Below, piece after piece: positions 16,754-24,860 of a stretch of 64,000 bases of DNA. Source of the DNA: an uncultured bacterium. Its GTDB lineage: Bacteria > Bacillota > Clostridia > Peptostreptococcales > Anaerovoracaceae. Below the pieces are notes generated by a model. It did not search any database, had not been told where the DNA came from, and saw nothing but the letters and a program-made list of their open reading frames with translations. Made by a program: the position numbers and the translations under genes. Position 1 is the first letter of the stretch. Each line of letters begins with the position of its first letter. The stretch spans positions 25,320 through 89,319 of the forward strand of contig CAJMLH010000002.1 in the NCBI GenBank assembly GCA_905214195.1, read 5' to 3'.

Positions 16754-17416
16754 TTATTTTAATCTCTTATCTAACTTTTTCGCCATCATCATTCCTATTT
16801 CCTGGAAAATCTGAACTATAACGACGATTATAACTATTGTAACAAGCATCACTTCATTATTGTAACGATAAAGTCCGTAATTTGTTGCAACTGCACCAAG
16901 TCCGCCTCCGCCTACGATTCCGGCCATAGCAGAATATCCTAAAATAGTTGTAACAGAGATTGCCGCACCTATAAGAAGTGATGGCTTTGCCTCAGGTATG
17001 AGGACTTTATATATTATCTGCCATGAGCTTGAGCCCATAGACTGAGCCGCTTCTACAACGCCGTGATCTATTTCGTTAAGAGATGACTCTACCATTCTTC
17101 CTACAAAAGGCGCCGCCGAAACTACAAGGGGCACTATTACCGAAGTAGGTCCTACCATAGTTCCGACTATTTTCATAGTAAAAGGCAACATCCATATAAG
17201 AAGAATCAAGAAAGGTATGGAGCGAAATACATTTACTATGACTCCCAGTACCGAGTTTATTGCTTTGTTGGGACAAACCCCGTCCTTACTTGTAACATTA
17301 AGCACTATACCTATCGGAAGACCCAAAACATATGCAAGAATCGTAGATATTATTACCATGTAAACGGTTTCCCACAGTGCCGTGCCCAAAAGTTCTACCA
17401 TTGCACCATTAAACAT
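16754..17416 (-). CDS. metI: Methionine ABC transporter permease MetI
   Basis: This 220-residue membrane protein has five predicted spans and the binding-protein-dependent transport motif (EAAQSMGSSSWQIIYKVLIPEA), which docks to MetN. It opens with MVELLGTALWETVYMV, typical of MetI. The start overlaps the end of metN by eight bases, and AAGGAGGAAGG lies upstream. It is the membrane channel of the methionine importer. Confidence 0.96.
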   Translation of the reverse strand: MFNGAMVELLGTALWETVYMVIISTILAYVLGLPIGIVLNVTSKDGVCPNKAINSVLGVIVNVFRSIPFLILLIWMLPFTMKIVGTMVGPTSVIVPLVVSAAPFVGRMVESSLNEIDHGVVEAAQSMGSSSWQIIYKVLIPEAKPSLLIGAAISVTTILGYSAMAGIVGGGGLGAVATNYGLYRYNNEVMLVTIVIIVVIVQIFQEIGMMMAKKLDKRLK

Positions 17417-18407
17417 TCAAACCTTCCTCCTTGTATTTTACTTTTTTTGAATCCAAGAAAGCCTTTATACCGGCAACCTTTTCTTCGTCCTCAGGCATCT
17501 GAATCAACATCTGTCCGTATGCTACACCCTCAATATTCTTAGTATTAGCTCCCAAGATATTTACATCAACACTGCATTGACGGCTTAGGGCAGAGATTAT
17601 CGGTTCAAAAGCAGATGTTCCGTCAAATACAAGCCGTAAACATCTGAACCCGTCTGCTTCAGGAACTCCCTCATTTTTAGGCAGTATCAGCTGTTTAGCG
17701 ATATGTGACTTCGGAGCTGTAAAAACATCTTTCACAAGCCCCTCTTCCACAATATTGCTGTTGTCTATTACCGCAACCTTGTTGCATATCTGCTCTATTA
17801 CTTTCATCTCATGGGTTATGATAATAATTGTAACTCCCATAGTCTTATTGATTTCTTTGAGCAAATTCAATATTGATGCAGTCGTAGTAGGGTCAAGAGC
17901 ACTGGTTGCCTCATCGCAGAGAAGAACTTTAGGGTCTGTTGCAAGAGCCCTTGCTATAGCTATTCTCTGTTTCTGACCTCCGGAAAGCTGAACCGGATAA
18001 GCATTTTCCTTTTCCGAAAGGCCTACTATATCAAGCAGCTTCCTTGCCTTTTCTTTGGCTTCCTTTTTATCCACCCCTGCTATTTCCAAAGGGTAACATA
18101 TATTTCCAAGTGCCGTTCTCTGGCTCAGCAAATTGAAATTTTGAAATATCATTGACATAGACTGTCTCTTTTTCAAAAGCTCTTTATGACTTATACTTCC
18201 CAAATCTACACCATCAAATATAACTTGCCCCGATGTCGGCTTCTCAAGAAAATTCACACATCTTATAAGTGTACTTTTTCCTGCGCCGGAAAGTCCTATG
18301 ATACCGAAAATATCACCGTCCTCAATAGTAAGGTTTATATCCTTTATTGCCTCGACTCTCGTTTTGCCGTTATCATAGACCTTGCTCAAATGTTTTAGTT
18401 CTATCAT
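17409..18407 (-). CDS. metN: Methionine ABC transporter ATP-binding protein MetN
   Basis: This 332-residue ATPase has Walker A GLSGAGKSTL, the signature LSGGQKQRIAIARAL, and Walker B VLLCDEATSALD. A C-terminal NIL domain (about residues 260-332) binds methionine and inhibits transport in known MetN proteins. It drives uptake of methionine with MetI and MetQ. AAAGGGAG precedes the ATG. About 250 bases of leader separate it from its promoter; this leader contains a methionine-rich reading frame and a terminator rather than a SAM riboswitch. Confidence 0.96.
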   Translation of the reverse strand: MIELKHLSKVYDNGKTRVEAIKDINLTIEDGDIFGIIGLSGAGKSTLIRCVNFLEKPTSGQVIFDGVDLGSISHKELLKKRQSMSMIFQNFNLLSQRTALGNICYPLEIAGVDKKEAKEKARKLLDIVGLSEKENAYPVQLSGGQKQRIAIARALATDPKVLLCDEATSALDPTTTASILNLLKEINKTMGVTIIIITHEMKVIEQICNKVAVIDNSNIVEEGLVKDVFTAPKSHIAKQLILPKNEGVPEADGFRCLRLVFDGTSAFEPIISALSRQCSVDVNILGANTKNIEGVAYGQMLIQMPEDEEKVAGIKAFLDSKKVKYKEEGLNV

Positions 18408-18424
18408 TTTTCAGCTCCCTTTCT

Positions 18425-18460
18425 AAAAAAATAAGCAGGAAGCGTTTACTTCCTGCTTAT
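18425..18460 (-). terminator. Attenuator terminator in the metN leader
   Basis: On the minus strand a 12-bp perfect stem (arms 18449-18460 and 18431-18442, 6-base loop) is followed by seven T. It lies between the leader peptide stop codon and the metN ribosome binding site, so it would stop transcription before the operon unless it is prevented from folding. Confidence 0.88.
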
Positions 18461-18503
18461 GTATCTTCTAAAGTTCCTATAGAGAACCCCCTCTTTGAAA
18501 GTA

Positions 18504-18599
18504 TCATAAGTCTTGAAGCAACGCACGAGAAACATTGCACATGGCCATATCCATGCACATCCCCATCATCATCATTGCTCCATAGATACTGTTCTGCAT
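18504..18599 (-). CDS. Methionine-rich leader peptide of the metNIQ operon
   Basis: A 31-codon reading frame begins at the ATG at 18597-18599 with AAAGGAG seven bases upstream and ends in TGA at 18504-18506. Nine of its 31 residues are Met: the start, four in a row at positions 9-12, and 14, 16, 18 and 20. It lies between a sigma-70-type promoter and a terminator in front of a methionine importer. This is the arrangement of ribosome-mediated attenuators such as the trp and his leaders. It is too short for most gene callers. No homologue is known to me; function is inferred from position and composition. Confidence 0.85.
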   Translation of the reverse strand: MQNSIYGAMMMMGMCMDMAMCNVSRALLQDL

Positions 18600-18630
18600 T
18601 GTGAGTCTCCTTTCCTCAAAACATATTATT

Positions 18631-18660
18631 ACCATACCCCAAACAAGGATATCCTGTCAA
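18631..18660 (-). promoter_or_regulatory. Promoter of the met leader and metNIQ
   Basis: On the minus strand there is a perfect TTGACA (18655-18660) and TATGGT (18631-18636) with an 18-base spacer. The start of transcription is expected about 20-25 bases before the leader peptide ATG. Confidence 0.7.
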
Positions 18661-18707
18661 CACTTTTGTTGCAAAATCATAAAAATTTTCCTTATAGATG
18701 TGGGGTT

Positions 18708-20207
18708 TTACAGTGTAATTTCATAATTTTTTGCAAATTCAAGAACCATGTCCAAAATTTCCTGGCACTTTCCTCTTGTAACCTCTATATTAAGAGGCAT
18801 TTTAGGGTCGTGTAAAGATTTCCTGAGGAGACACCAACCTTTTAAAGATTCACGGTCAAAGTTTATTCTTACACCCTCATAATTAGGTTCAGCCAAGGAA
18901 ATGCCCTGTGTCTTTCCTTCTTGACTTACCCACTCTTTAAGATCATCAAGAACCTTTTCTGCATATTCTCCGAAATCCTCACGGTTAACCGAAAACCTGT
19001 ATTCAACCGACTCAACAGGCTCTTTAAGACTGCTTAGCACAACATCAAGACCTACCCCTGACTGTTTCAGTTGAGCGGTCTTTATAACTATTTTAGTCGC
19101 AAGATAAGCACCGTCATCCAAGAAATAATTTTCCTTGTATGCGGCATGACCTGATGTTTCTATGGCCAGTTGACTGTCCGTTCCCTGTTCGTTCAGCTCT
19201 TTAGCCTTATTTATAACATTTTTATATCCTCTTTTAAATCTCAGGTGCTTTAGGCCCAAACACTTTTCAAGATATTCAGTAAGCTGGTCGCTGGTTATGC
19301 TGTCTGTAACAACAGTTGTTCCCGGATGTTCTGCGGCAATCAGTGCCGCCGCCATGGCAACTATTGCATTCCTGTTTATCTCTTTTCCGAAAGCATCAAC
19401 TGCCGAGGATCTGTCTACATCAGTGTCAAATATAATTCCCAAGTCCGCATTATTTTCTTTCACTGCACGACATATGGAGTCCATAGCCTCTTTATTTTCC
19501 GGATTGGGTTGGTGATTGGGGAATCTGCCATCAGGCTCAAGAAATTGGCTCCCCGATATGTCAGCTCCCAGCGGCTTCAAAATATTATATGCGTAAAATC
19601 CACCTGCACCGTTTCCTGCATCCACTACGATTTTAAGTCCTTTAAGCGGCTCTTCACCGCCCACTTCTTTCTTAATCTTATCACGAAGATAAGCTGCATA
19701 TGTATCCATAAGGTCTGATTTTACCGACTTTTCGCAAGGATTGCCATTCTCCGTAAATGTTAAATCGAGTGTTTCGGCAAGAGAAATAATTTCTCTGATA
19801 TCTGATTTATCAAGTCCACCCTCTTTGCTGAAATACTTAAATCCGTTTCGGTTCTCAGGTAAATGGCTTGCCGTTATCATTATTGCTCCGTCACATCTTG
19901 TATCATCAAAAACTGTGGACATGAACATCGCAGGAGTTGATGCAAGACCGCAGTCAAGCACCGTAACTCCAAGTAGGGTAAGTGCCTCAACAGCAGCACT
20001 TTTAAGAAGCTTGGCTGTCAGTCTGCTGTCATGGCCTATTGAAATCTTTAATTCCTCTACAGGCTTATTTTCTTTTCCCGAAAGCCATTTTGCAAATGAT
20101 GCAGTCAGCCTCAGCGTTTCCTCTTTTCCAAGATTGACTTCTTCCTTACCCTCAAGGGCTACTCCTCTTATATCACTGCCGTTTTGAAGTTTGCTGTAAT
20201 TTAACAT
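18708..20207 (-). CDS. Phosphohexomutase (phosphomannomutase/phosphoglucomutase)
   Basis: This 499-residue enzyme belongs to the alpha-D-phosphohexomutase superfamily. The catalytic phosphoserine loop is in MITASHLPENRNGFK (Ser after TA), the metal-binding loop is DTDVDRSSAVD, and the sugar-binding loop is ETSGHAAY. The fourth domain is at about residues 400-499. It interconverts hexose 1- and 6-phosphates; the sugar (mannose or glucose) cannot be read from the sequence. AAGGAGATAAT precedes the ATG. It is followed by a metNIQ promoter and is probably a separate unit. Confidence 0.92.
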   Translation of the reverse strand: MLNYSKLQNGSDIRGVALEGKEEVNLGKEETLRLTASFAKWLSGKENKPVEELKISIGHDSRLTAKLLKSAAVEALTLLGVTVLDCGLASTPAMFMSTVFDDTRCDGAIMITASHLPENRNGFKYFSKEGGLDKSDIREIISLAETLDLTFTENGNPCEKSVKSDLMDTYAAYLRDKIKKEVGGEEPLKGLKIVVDAGNGAGGFYAYNILKPLGADISGSQFLEPDGRFPNHQPNPENKEAMDSICRAVKENNADLGIIFDTDVDRSSAVDAFGKEINRNAIVAMAAALIAAEHPGTTVVTDSITSDQLTEYLEKCLGLKHLRFKRGYKNVINKAKELNEQGTDSQLAIETSGHAAYKENYFLDDGAYLATKIVIKTAQLKQSGVGLDVVLSSLKEPVESVEYRFSVNREDFGEYAEKVLDDLKEWVSQEGKTQGISLAEPNYEGVRINFDRESLKGWCLLRKSLHDPKMPLNIEVTRGKCQEILDMVLEFAKNYEITL

Positions 20208-20219
20208 ATTATCTCCTTA

Positions 20220-20591
20220 TCATGTAAAGATTCTTACTATTCCAAAAAACACAAAGCATAATAAAAACCATATCACTGTAAACAGCGGGCAAATCTGCCC
20301 CATTATATTTCCGGGCTGTGCCGAATAATCCCATACATGCCAGCCGAACTGCAAATTGACGATTATTCCCACAAAAAATTCATACACCGTTATCACCAAA
20401 GCCCCCATAGCTGCCGCTCCTATCAGCGGAATACTCATAAGCCAGTCTTGCAGCATAAACAGTGTAAGCACACATGCCCCGCCCGTTATCACCATAGTCC
20501 AATGGGTGTGCCCTCTAAAGAGTATCTCCATCAATCCATAAGCTGTTCCACCCAAAGCAAAAACCAAAATTTCTAAAATTCTCTCACTCAT
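20220..20591 (-). CDS. Small membrane protein of the ABC-transporter type IV (PF06541-like) family
   Basis: This 123-residue protein has four predicted membrane spans, including FALGGTAYGLMEILFRGHTHW and a GIIVNLQFGWHVWDYS loop. This pattern is typical of proteins annotated as putative ABC-transporter type IV. The function of the family is unknown. No ribosome binding site is visible; the start codon lies inside a 9-bp inverted repeat (20585-20607). It lies just upstream of the phosphohexomutase gene in the same orientation. Confidence 0.75.
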   Translation of the reverse strand: MSERILEILVFALGGTAYGLMEILFRGHTHWTMVITGGACVLTLFMLQDWLMSIPLIGAAAMGALVITVYEFFVGIIVNLQFGWHVWDYSAQPGNIMGQICPLFTVIWFLLCFVFFGIVRIFT

Positions 20592-20628
20592 AAGATTATT
20601 ATGAGTGCGCTTTTTTCAAATATACAGT

Positions 20629-21225
20629 TTAAAGCTCCCTTACTATATCGGTAATTTTATCCTTGGCATCATTCATGATTTTTTTCACATCTTTTCCTAT
20701 TATGTCAAGTTCTTCCGCTGCTGCAAAATATGTTTCCTTAAGACCGAAAAGATTGCAGCAAAGACTTCTGACATATTCATATCCCAAGTTAAAATCTGCA
20801 ATCGGACTTCCCGATGTTGTCAGATATACGAGTTTTTCGGCTTTGCACTGTCCCTTTGGAATACCCTCCGGACTGTATATGAATGTCAGTCCTGTCACCG
20901 AACAGCGTTCCAAATAAATTTTCAATTTAGCCGGGAAAGATAAGTCCCAATAAGGCGCACCTATCAGCACCATATCTGCTTCTATAAATTGCCTTGCAAA
21001 ATCAAATTCTTCATTCTCAAAATCGTTTTCGGAAATCATTTTATCCCTATTGGCAAGGCTTTCCTTACTGTGGGGTTTTATATCTGATTCATCTAATTTC
21101 AGCTCTTCTATTTCCCAGTTTTCTCCCTGTTTTGCTTTCTTGAACTTTTCAAGAAAATCTTTGCATAACTCATATGTTCTCGATTTCTCATCTCTTATGC
21201 ATGCATTCACAAATAAAAGCTTCAT
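20629..21225 (-). CDS. NAD(P)H-dependent FMN oxidoreductase (flavodoxin-like fold)
   Basis: This 198-residue protein has the flavodoxin-like fold of NADPH-dependent FMN reductases and quinone reductases. It opens MKLLFVNACIRDEKSRT and has the flavin-binding ADMVLIGAPYWDLSFPAKLK segment and VYLTTSGSPIADFNLGYEYV. These enzymes reduce quinones, azo dyes or flavins in the cytoplasm. AAGGAAGG precedes the ATG. It lies directly behind the butyrate kinase gene (no gap), suggesting one transcript. Confidence 0.85.
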   Translation of the reverse strand: MKLLFVNACIRDEKSRTYELCKDFLEKFKKAKQGENWEIEELKLDESDIKPHSKESLANRDKMISENDFENEEFDFARQFIEADMVLIGAPYWDLSFPAKLKIYLERCSVTGLTFIYSPEGIPKGQCKAEKLVYLTTSGSPIADFNLGYEYVRSLCCNLFGLKETYFAAAEELDIIGKDVKKIMNDAKDKITDIVREL

Positions 21226-22290
21226 TTAATATATCCTTCCTTCTTCTTCTCCGTTCAAAATTCTTTGAGCTCCTTTTGCCAGAGCCTCAAGTTCGTTTTC
21301 GCCGGGCATCAACACAAACTCTCCTATATGGCCGGCATATTCTCTGACCATTCCAGTAAGCATCTTTGAATGGGCTGCTCCGCCTGTCAGAATTACAGCG
21401 TCAACATTGCCCCTAAGAGCCACTGACATTTCTGCTATTGCCTTTGCCACCTGATATGCCATGGCTTCGTAAACAAGCTTTGCCTTTTGATTCCCATCGT
21501 CTATCATTTTTTCAACTTCTCTGCAATCAGTAACTCCAAGGTAGGACATCAGTCCGCCTCTGCCGCTGATAAGTTTACCAATCTCTTTTTCTGTATATTT
21601 GCCTGAGAAGCACAGTTTAGTCCATAATATAAGAGGTATTCCGCCTGTTCTTTCAGGCGCCATAGGTCCGTCGTCATATGTTGACTCATCTATTATCTTG
21701 CCGTTTTGGTGAGCACTCACAGATATTCCGCCGCCTAAGTGGGCAACTATCAGATTCAACTCTTCGTATTTTCTGCCTATTGAATTTGCATAATTCATGC
21801 CCTGTGCTCTCGAATTAAGAACATGACAGCATCCGTATTTTTCTATTCCGTCAAGTCCTGTTATCTTTGCAACATCAGCAAGCTCGCAGCCCATGGTGGA
21901 ATCATATATAAATGCCGGTTTTCCGAGAGGCTCGGCAATACTGTACGCAAGCTCTGCACCCATACTTGAAGCATGAGGCGGATTGTCGGGGTTTCTCATT
22001 GCCTCGCATAACTTTGGAGTAACTGTATATCCGCCCCCGTGAAGACCGACAATCATTCCGCCTCGTCCCACTGCTGCCGATAGACAAGTAACTTCATAAC
22101 CATGCTTTTTCATGCTTTCTCTTATCAACTCTTCTCTGAATTCCATCTGTCCGAAAATGTCACCCATACTTTTGAGCTTTTCCGGGTCATGAGTTATCGT
22201 CTCCTCAAACAATACTTCCAAGTCTCTGAAAACCGCTATTTTAGTAGTTGTAGAACCCGGATTGATTACAAGAATGTCCGTTTGTTTCAT
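21226..22290 (-). CDS. buk: Butyrate kinase
   Basis: This 354-residue ASKHA-fold kinase converts butyryl phosphate and ADP to butyrate and ATP. The phosphate loop is VINPGSTTTKIAVF; HLGGGISVSAHQNGKIID and LILTGGAAHSK are conserved in the family. The length is typical. It works in the last step of butyrate fermentation, normally with phosphotransbutyrylase, which is not in the window. The CoA-transferase at 52717 offers another route to butyrate. The start lies one base after the nfo stop codon, with AGGGAG upstream, so the two are probably coupled. Confidence 0.95.
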   Translation of the reverse strand: MKQTDILVINPGSTTTKIAVFRDLEVLFEETITHDPEKLKSMGDIFGQMEFREELIRESMKKHGYEVTCLSAAVGRGGMIVGLHGGGYTVTPKLCEAMRNPDNPPHASSMGAELAYSIAEPLGKPAFIYDSTMGCELADVAKITGLDGIEKYGCCHVLNSRAQGMNYANSIGRKYEELNLIVAHLGGGISVSAHQNGKIIDESTYDDGPMAPERTGGIPLILWTKLCFSGKYTEKEIGKLISGRGGLMSYLGVTDCREVEKMIDDGNQKAKLVYEAMAYQVAKAIAEMSVALRGNVDAVILTGGAAHSKMLTGMVREYAGHIGEFVLMPGENELEALAKGAQRILNGEEEGRIY

Positions 22291-22291
22291 T

Positions 22292-23122
22292 TTATATCAT
22301 CTCCCTGAGCATTTTTATTTCTTCACCATAACCGGCAAGACTTTCCTGCGGAGTCTCCAGTACACACGGAAGGCCTTGTATCTTAGGGTGATTAAGTATC
22401 TTTGCAAAAGCATCTTTTCCTATATATCCTGCGCCTATAACATCATGTCTGTCCTTGCGGGCACCCATAGGATTTTTGCTGTCATTTATATGGAGAGCCT
22501 TAAGATATTTTAGCCCTATGATTTCGTCAAACTCGCTGAGTACACCGTCAAAATCGTTGACAATATCGTATCCTGCGTCATGTACATGACATGTATCAAG
22601 ACATACTCCTATTTTATCCTTTAAACTTACTTTGTCTATTATTCGTTTCAGTTCTTCAAAGCTGCTTCCTATTTCGCTGCCTTTTCCCGCCATTGTTTCA
22701 AGAAGCACCGTCGTCGTTTGCTCCGGTCTCATTATATCATTGAGCATTTCGCTTATCATATCTATTCCGGCATCTACTCCCTGTCCCACATGACTGCCGG
22801 GATGAAAATTATAATAATTGCCCGGTATGTATTCCATTCTTTCCAAATCGTCTGTCATCACCATATGAGCAAATCCTCTTGTCTTTTGTTCCTTTGAACA
22901 AGGGTTCAATGTATAAGGCGCATGAGCTACGACTTTTCCGAATTTATTCGTTTCGGCAAGCTCAAGATATCTTTTTACATCATCCGGATTGATTTCTTTC
23001 GCCTTTCCTCCTCGTGGATTTCTTGTAAAAAATTGCAGTGTATCTGCATTTATTGAAACGGCCTCTTTTGCCATATTAGCATATCCCTTTGAAGATGTCA
23101 GATGACAACCCAAATAAACCAT
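22292..23122 (-). CDS. nfo: Endonuclease IV (deoxyribonuclease IV)
   Basis: This 276-residue enzyme cuts DNA at abasic sites in base excision repair. It is a zinc TIM-barrel protein; motifs include [39 protein letters not shown], and [20 protein letters not shown] with GYIG, the signature region of the AP endonuclease 2 family. AAAGGAGAAT precedes the ATG. The length is typical. It is upstream of butyrate kinase in the same unit. Confidence 0.96.
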   Translation of the reverse strand: MVYLGCHLTSSKGYANMAKEAVSINADTLQFFTRNPRGGKAKEINPDDVKRYLELAETNKFGKVVAHAPYTLNPCSKEQKTRGFAHMVMTDDLERMEYIPGNYYNFHPGSHVGQGVDAGIDMISEMLNDIMRPEQTTTVLLETMAGKGSEIGSSFEELKRIIDKVSLKDKIGVCLDTCHVHDAGYDIVNDFDGVLSEFDEIIGLKYLKALHINDSKNPMGARKDRHDVIGAGYIGKDAFAKILNHPKIQGLPCVLETPQESLAGYGEEIKMLREMI

Positions 23123-23165
23123 TAAAATTCTCCTTTACCTTTTTTGCTTATTATACCACAATCTC

Positions 23166-23924
23166 CTACAAATAGAATTCATTATTTTTTCTCTGCTCGC
23201 AGGCAGGCCTTAGCCTTTCAATCAGCCTGGACAGATATTCATCCGGCAAACTCCTGCTTTTGAAAGGACAAATTTCAATGCAGCGCATACATCCTATACA
23301 TGTTTCCCGGTTCGTAATCCTGCCCTTTCCTCCTATTGCACCTACAGGGCAGTTCCTCTCACAAAGTCCGCACCCGGTACACACAGCCTCATCTGTCAGA
23401 ATAGGTGCATGACCGCTGTGACGCTCCTTGTACGGGCGATTTCCCGGCAGTAAAGGCTTATCTGTATTTCCCTTTTTAAGCTTTTCTGCGACTTTCTCAG
23501 CAAAATTGTCAATCTCTCCCTTGTCATTGCTGTCAGGCCGTCCCTGACCGAATATATGCATTATGTTGTGCTCCGTGACAATGCAGCATCCTGCAATCAC
23601 TTTAAACCCACTGCTCTCAACAACATCAGAAAGCTCTATGAGCGCATCTTCATAAGCCCTGTTTCCGAAAGTTACACATATAATTGCCTGAGTATTTTCA
23701 CCTTTAATTTTTTTAAGCCTGTCTAATGCTGTCTCCGGCACTCTTCCACCATAGCACGGTACAGAAAATACTGCCGTGTTATCTCCTGCTATATTGATTT
23801 CCTCGGAAATTTCTTTACATAAGTCAACTGTTTTTTTATCGCAGCCCAAAGCCTCTGTAATTTGTTCTGCTGCTGCCATTGTCGAGCCGGTGGGGCTGAA
23901 ACATATGTTATAAATCAAATTCAT
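23166..23924 (-). CDS. EFR1-family flavodoxin/ferredoxin protein
   Basis: This 252-residue protein joins an N-terminal flavodoxin-like domain (CFSPTGSTMAAAEQI, about residues 1-150) with a C-terminal domain carrying two 4Fe-4S clusters (CTGCGLCERNCPVGAI and CIGCMRCIEICP). Members are annotated as EFR1-family ferrodoxins, likely electron carriers for flavoproteins. AGAGGAGGG precedes the ATG. It has no clear partner gene nearby. Confidence 0.9.
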   Translation of the reverse strand: MNLIYNICFSPTGSTMAAAEQITEALGCDKKTVDLCKEISEEINIAGDNTAVFSVPCYGGRVPETALDRLKKIKGENTQAIICVTFGNRAYEDALIELSDVVESSGFKVIAGCCIVTEHNIMHIFGQGRPDSNDKGEIDNFAEKVAEKLKKGNTDKPLLPGNRPYKERHSGHAPILTDEAVCTGCGLCERNCPVGAIGGKGRITNRETCIGCMRCIEICPFKSRSLPDEYLSRLIERLRPACEQRKNNEFYL

Positions 23925-23987
23925 GGTTTTCCCTCCTCTTATTATCGCTAAAGTCCCATACCCAAAGTCTTAGGAAGCTTCATATTT

Positions 23988-24641
23988 TCATTTTCTTTTC
24001 TTTATCCAATCCGTAACTGCAACTATCAATAATCCTATCACTATAATCCCAATTACCGCTGCGACCGAAATCCAAATCGGCGAAAGCACCCATACCCACG
24101 GCCATTGTATATATCCCATCAATTTCAGCGTAATAAATACAATCGTCAGAGCTCCGGAAAATCCCATACCGGTATTCTTTACAACTTTACTTCCGCTCAG
24201 TCTCCATGCGCTCATCCTGATTACAAAACCCAAAAGTAAAAACAACAGTCCTGCGGAAATCATAACAATAGATGATGTTGTCCCAAGACCGCTTACTGCC
24301 GAAGCAAATATAAGTATTATTCCCACCACCATTATGACAGCAGTTACCGTATTTAATGTTTTGTTCACAATGGACTTTTTCACAACTTCGCTCAATACCT
24401 GGTCAGTTTTTTCCACTGCGTTTTCTTCCGATATCCGCTCGCCGTTAAACAGCTCAGTCAAAGTAATTTCAAATATTGAACAAATAGGCTTATATAACGA
24501 GGGGTCAGGAAGACTTTTGGCGGTTTCCCATTTTGATACAGCCTTTCCGGTTATGCCAAGCATTTCTCCAAGCTGTTCCTGCGTCAATCCCCTTTCCTTT
24601 CTGAGCTGTGCTATAAATTTACCTATTTTTTCTTGATTCAT
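23988..24641 (-). CDS. XRE-family regulator with membrane domain
   Basis: This 217-residue protein has an N-terminal XRE helix-turn-helix (about residues 5-60; KERGLTQEQLGEMLGITGKAVSKWE) followed by a linker and four predicted membrane segments at about residues 95-215. It is probably a membrane-tethered repressor whose signal is unknown. AAAAGGGAGGAAT precedes the ATG. It is divergent from the DUF2804 gene and may control it; no operator is obvious. Confidence 0.87.
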   Translation of the reverse strand: MNQEKIGKFIAQLRKERGLTQEQLGEMLGITGKAVSKWETAKSLPDPSLYKPICSIFEITLTELFNGERISEENAVEKTDQVLSEVVKKSIVNKTLNTVTAVIMVVGIILIFASAVSGLGTTSSIVMISAGLLFLLLGFVIRMSAWRLSGSKVVKNTGMGFSGALTIVFITLKLMGYIQWPWVWVLSPIWISVAAVIGIIVIGLLIVAVTDWIKKRK

Positions 24642-24800
24642 TCTTCATTCCTCCCTTTTACAGAGAAGATTTTAATCTATTATTGTAATGTTATACATCC
24701 ACCAAAGGTAGAGCCGGACAATTTCATAATTATTTTATCACAATTCAGGCTCAGATTTCAATCTAACACATATTTTGACTTTCCTTTACATCAGCTTGCT

Positions 24801-24829
24801 TGCCAATTTAAAATATTTTTGTTACGATA
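24801..24829 (+). promoter_or_regulatory. Possible promoter of the DUF2804 gene
   Basis: TTGCCA is followed 17 bases later by TACGAT, about 30-40 bases before the start codon at 24861. The match is moderate. Confidence 0.4.
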
Positions 24830-24860
24830 GATATATATTGGACTCTAAAGGAGGGAAATC

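Noticed and set aside
18408..18660. SAM riboswitch before metN
   Set aside because: The expected SAM-box core is not visible, and the leader is explained by the peptide and terminator.
18513..18815. A His-rich frame on the plus strand opposite the met leader
   Set aside because: The His run is the complement of the ATG codons of the leader peptide. It has no ribosome site and no conserved features.
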